Made by a program: the position numbers and the translations under genes
In this document: positions 62,109 to 64,000 of the stretch, piece by piece
Layout: each line of letters opens with the position of its first letter
Position numbering within the stretch: position 1 is the stretch's first letter
Notes under the pieces: generated by a model
The model's database searches: none
The model's input: only the letters and a program-made list of their open reading frames with translations
What the model was told of the DNA's origin: nothing
DNA from: UBA5436 sp050951845
GTDB taxonomy: Bacteria; Bacillota; Clostridia; Saccharofermentanales; DTU023
Direction of reading: 5' to 3'
Length of the DNA stretch: 64,000 bases
Assembly: GCA_050951845.1 (NCBI GenBank)
Contig: JBMNJV010000001.1
Coordinates: forward strand, 434,001-498,000

Positions 62109-63140
62109 ATGCGAATAGTAAATCTATATGATAAAGAGGATTTAAGAATTGAAGATGTTAAGAAACCGGAATGCAATTCGGGTTTTGCTTTAATAAAAAT
62201 GATCAAATGCGGGATATGCGGTTCAGATGTTAATGCTTATTTAAAAACAAATCCCACCGTAAATTATCCTATTATAGGATTAGGTCATGAAGGCATTGGA
62301 GAAATTGAAGAATTATTGGATGATGATACTGATTTTAAAATCGGCGATCGAGTAGTTATTGAACCGTATATTCCTTGTATGAAATGTAATATGTGTAAGA
62401 ATGAAAGGTTTAATAATTGCGAAAACTTAAAAGTCAGTGGTGTCCATACGAATGGAGTAATGTCTGGATATTTTTTACATCCCTTAAAGCTGATATACAA
62501 AATTCCTGATAAATTAACAGATTCAGAGGCTTGTCTAGTTGAACCTCTGACAATCTCTTTACATGCACTTTTTAGGGCTAATGTTAAAGCTGAGGAAAAC
62601 GTGGTTATTTTTGGAGCTGGCACAATTGGTGCATTAGCCTCTTTAGCAGCAAATGCATATGGTGCAAATGTTAATATTGTAGATGTTAATAACAAACGCT
62701 TAGAATATATAAAGTCATTAGGAATTGAAAATATAATTAATTCTACTCAAGAAGATTTGATAAAAACATTACGGGAAAATTGTTGCGGAAGATTACCAAG
62801 TGTAATGATAGATTGTACAGGATCAAATGCAATTCTCGAGAACATTCATGAATATGTAGAGCATGGTGCTCGTGTAGTTTGGGTCGGTTGGCCTAAAAAG
62901 AATATAAAGTTAAATCAGACAAAATGCATGCAAAAAGAACTTTCAATTTTTGCATCAAGAAATTCTAATAATAAATTTCCAGAAGCTATTAATTTATTAT
63001 CTAATAAGATTATTCCTTCGGTTGAGCTTATTACTGATGAAATTAAAGTTGATGAACTGGAAACAATGTTCATAGATTTGATTCAAAATCCTTCTAATCA
63101 CCTAAAAGTTGTTGTTAATCTTAAAGATTTATTAAACTAA
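62109..63140 (+). CDS. Zinc-dependent alcohol dehydrogenase (MDR family)
   Basis: 343 residues. Catalytic Zn ligands in KCGICGSDVNAY and GLGHEGIGEIEE, structural Zn cysteines CMKCNMCKNERFNNC, and NAD-binding FGAGTIGALASLAAN with an Asp after beta-2 (IVDVNNKR). Resembles sorbitol, threonine and galactitol-phosphate dehydrogenases. It probably oxidises a polyol or sugar alcohol related to the operon's substrate. AGGAGG site; 58 bp after the GNAT gene. Confidence 0.9.
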   Translation: MRIVNLYDKEDLRIEDVKKPECNSGFALIKMIKCGICGSDVNAYLKTNPTVNYPIIGLGHEGIGEIEELLDDDTDFKIGDRVVIEPYIPCMKCNMCKNERFNNCENLKVSGVHTNGVMSGYFLHPLKLIYKIPDKLTDSEACLVEPLTISLHALFRANVKAEENVVIFGAGTIGALASLAANAYGANVNIVDVNNKRLEYIKSLGIENIINSTQEDLIKTLRENCCGRLPSVMIDCTGSNAILENIHEYVEHGARVVWVGWPKKNIKLNQTKCMQKELSIFASRNSNNKFPEAINLLSNKIIPSVELITDEIKVDELETMFIDLIQNPSNHLKVVVNLKDLLN

Positions 63141-63183
63141 TTAAACCTGAAATATAAATGCAAATTCTGAAGGAGAAATCCGA

Positions 63184-63996
63184 ATGCAAGATTATTATCG
63201 CATTAGTTTTGAAGAATTAGGCAAGGACAGTAAAATACCTATCAAAAAATTAAAAGAAACAGAAGAAGTTTTTTACGAAATCGCAATGGAAATGATCCGG
63301 GCAATTAAAAAATCTGCTGCGAAAAATAAAGAATGTGTAATGATTATCCCGGTTGGTCCAATCGGGCAATATCCGATTTTTACACGATTTGTAAATGAAC
63401 AGAAGATTTCTCTGGAACATGTATGGTTTATCAATATGGATGAGTACCTTACCGCTAATAAAAAATGGCTTCCGAAAGAAGATAAATTAAGTTTTCGAGG
63501 CTATATGGAACGTGAAGTTTATGGAAAAATCGAACAAGAACTGCTGATGCCGGAGAATCAAAGAATATTCCCTGATCCTTCCGACCCGGCTAAAATTCCG
63601 GAACTGTTTGAAAAGAAAGATGTAGATTTATGTATTGGTGGTCTTGGAATTAATGGCCATGTGGCATTCAATGAACCTGAAGATATCTCGATAGAAGATT
63701 TTAAAAAACAAAAAACACGTATTGTAGAGATATCACAGGAAACGAGAGTAGTTAATTCTATAGGGAATCTGAATGGTGCAGTTGAAGCTATGCCCGGATT
63801 TGCTGTTACAATCGGGTTTAATGAAATATTTAATGCAAAGAAAATCAGATTGTATGTTTTTCGACCATGGCATAGTGCAGTGATTCGCAGAGCATCATAT
63901 GGTGAAATAAGCTCTGCTTTTCCTGTCAGCATCCTGCAAACTCATCAAGATACTTGGATAACTTGTAATGAAATAGCAGGACAAAGATCATTCTGA
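63184..63996 (+). CDS. Glucosamine-6-phosphate deaminase-like protein (NagB family)
   Basis: 270 residues, complete; the stop lies four bases before the window end. Motifs: IIPVGPIGQYPIFTRFV (unlike the usual TGSTP loop), WFINMDEYL with the catalytic Asp, and CIGGLGINGHVAFNEPE with His and Glu. The family converts glucosamine 6-phosphate to fructose 6-phosphate and ammonia. The altered phosphate-binding loop suggests a related substrate. Codon use here is less AT-rich than in the six genes before it. GAAGGAG site. Confidence 0.88.
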   Translation: MQDYYRISFEELGKDSKIPIKKLKETEEVFYEIAMEMIRAIKKSAAKNKECVMIIPVGPIGQYPIFTRFVNEQKISLEHVWFINMDEYLTANKKWLPKEDKLSFRGYMEREVYGKIEQELLMPENQRIFPDPSDPAKIPELFEKKDVDLCIGGLGINGHVAFNEPEDISIEDFKKQKTRIVEISQETRVVNSIGNLNGAVEAMPGFAVTIGFNEIFNAKKIRLYVFRPWHSAVIRRASYGEISSAFPVSILQTHQDTWITCNEIAGQRSF

Positions 63997-64000
63997 TTTT

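Overview
The window reads as the chromosome of an AT-rich Gram-positive bacterium of the Bacillota, most likely class Clostridia. Supporting signs are strong AGGAGG-type ribosome binding sites, lipoproteins with Gram-positive-style lipoboxes, DUF3048/YerB, DUF4358, DHHW and YlxP-type DUF503 proteins, CsoR, and frequent TTG/GTG starts. The genus cannot be fixed from the sequence. No rRNA, tRNA, CRISPR array, phage, IS element or transposase was recognised. Layout: 1-1.8 kb is the 3' part of a fused E1 alpha/beta 2-oxoacid dehydrogenase. 1.9-2.1 kb holds three 92-bp repeat units, and 6.6-7.0 kb holds five more. 2.2-5.6 kb carries an ABC exporter facing a flavodoxin-MarR-FMN-binding operon. 5.9-10 kb has a pcm remnant, a small membrane protein, intact pcm, a fumarylacetoacetase-family hydrolase and a 1-phosphofructokinase-type kinase. 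10.3-15.8 kb is an envelope block: DUF3048 lipoprotein, SGNH esterase, DUF4358, MBOAT acyltransferase and DHHW protein, probably for O-acylation of a surface polymer. 15.9-24.9 kb has lipoate ligase, a CapA-like lipoprotein, a double-HTH protein, a membrane-anchored zinc-ribbon subtilase and a lipoprotein. 24.9-28 kb is a copper module (copA-csoR with a CsoR-type operator). 28.3-34.7 kb is housekeeping: cyclophilin, class II aldolase-like protein, YjbQ, aconitase divergent from citrate synthase, and DUF503. 35.1-49.8 kb is the most unusual metabolic block: a DeoR regulator, then a complete 2-oxoacid/acetoin-type dehydrogenase complex (E1 alpha, E1 beta, E2, E3) interleaved with an aldolase-like protein that has lost catalytic residues. 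An FGGY sugar kinase, a ribose-type ABC importer, an SDR dehydrogenase and a SAF-domain oxidoreductase follow. After sodA and a LacI regulator (50-52 kb) come a triosephosphate-isomerase paralogue and a LarA-like protein. Together these look like import, oxidation, phosphorylation, isomerisation or epimerisation, and cleavage of an unidentified sugar, polyol or sugar acid. 55.1-64 kb is a second catabolic block: a LacI regulator divergent from Gfo/Idh/MocA, class II aldolase, NagA, SIS isomerase, GNAT-SCP2, zinc alcohol dehydrogenase and NagB genes. It fits degradation of an N-acetylated amino sugar. The main structural novelty is a family of about 58-bp imperfect palindromes at four loci (1.9, 6.6-7.0, 30.3 and 54.9 kb). 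They share one architecture while their stems differ by compensating changes, which suggests a conserved folded RNA or DNA element. Other points of interest are an aconitase gene that seems to use an AUU start, a CopA-CopZ fusion with an internal ribosome binding site, and a tandem repeat grown from a stop-codon region.
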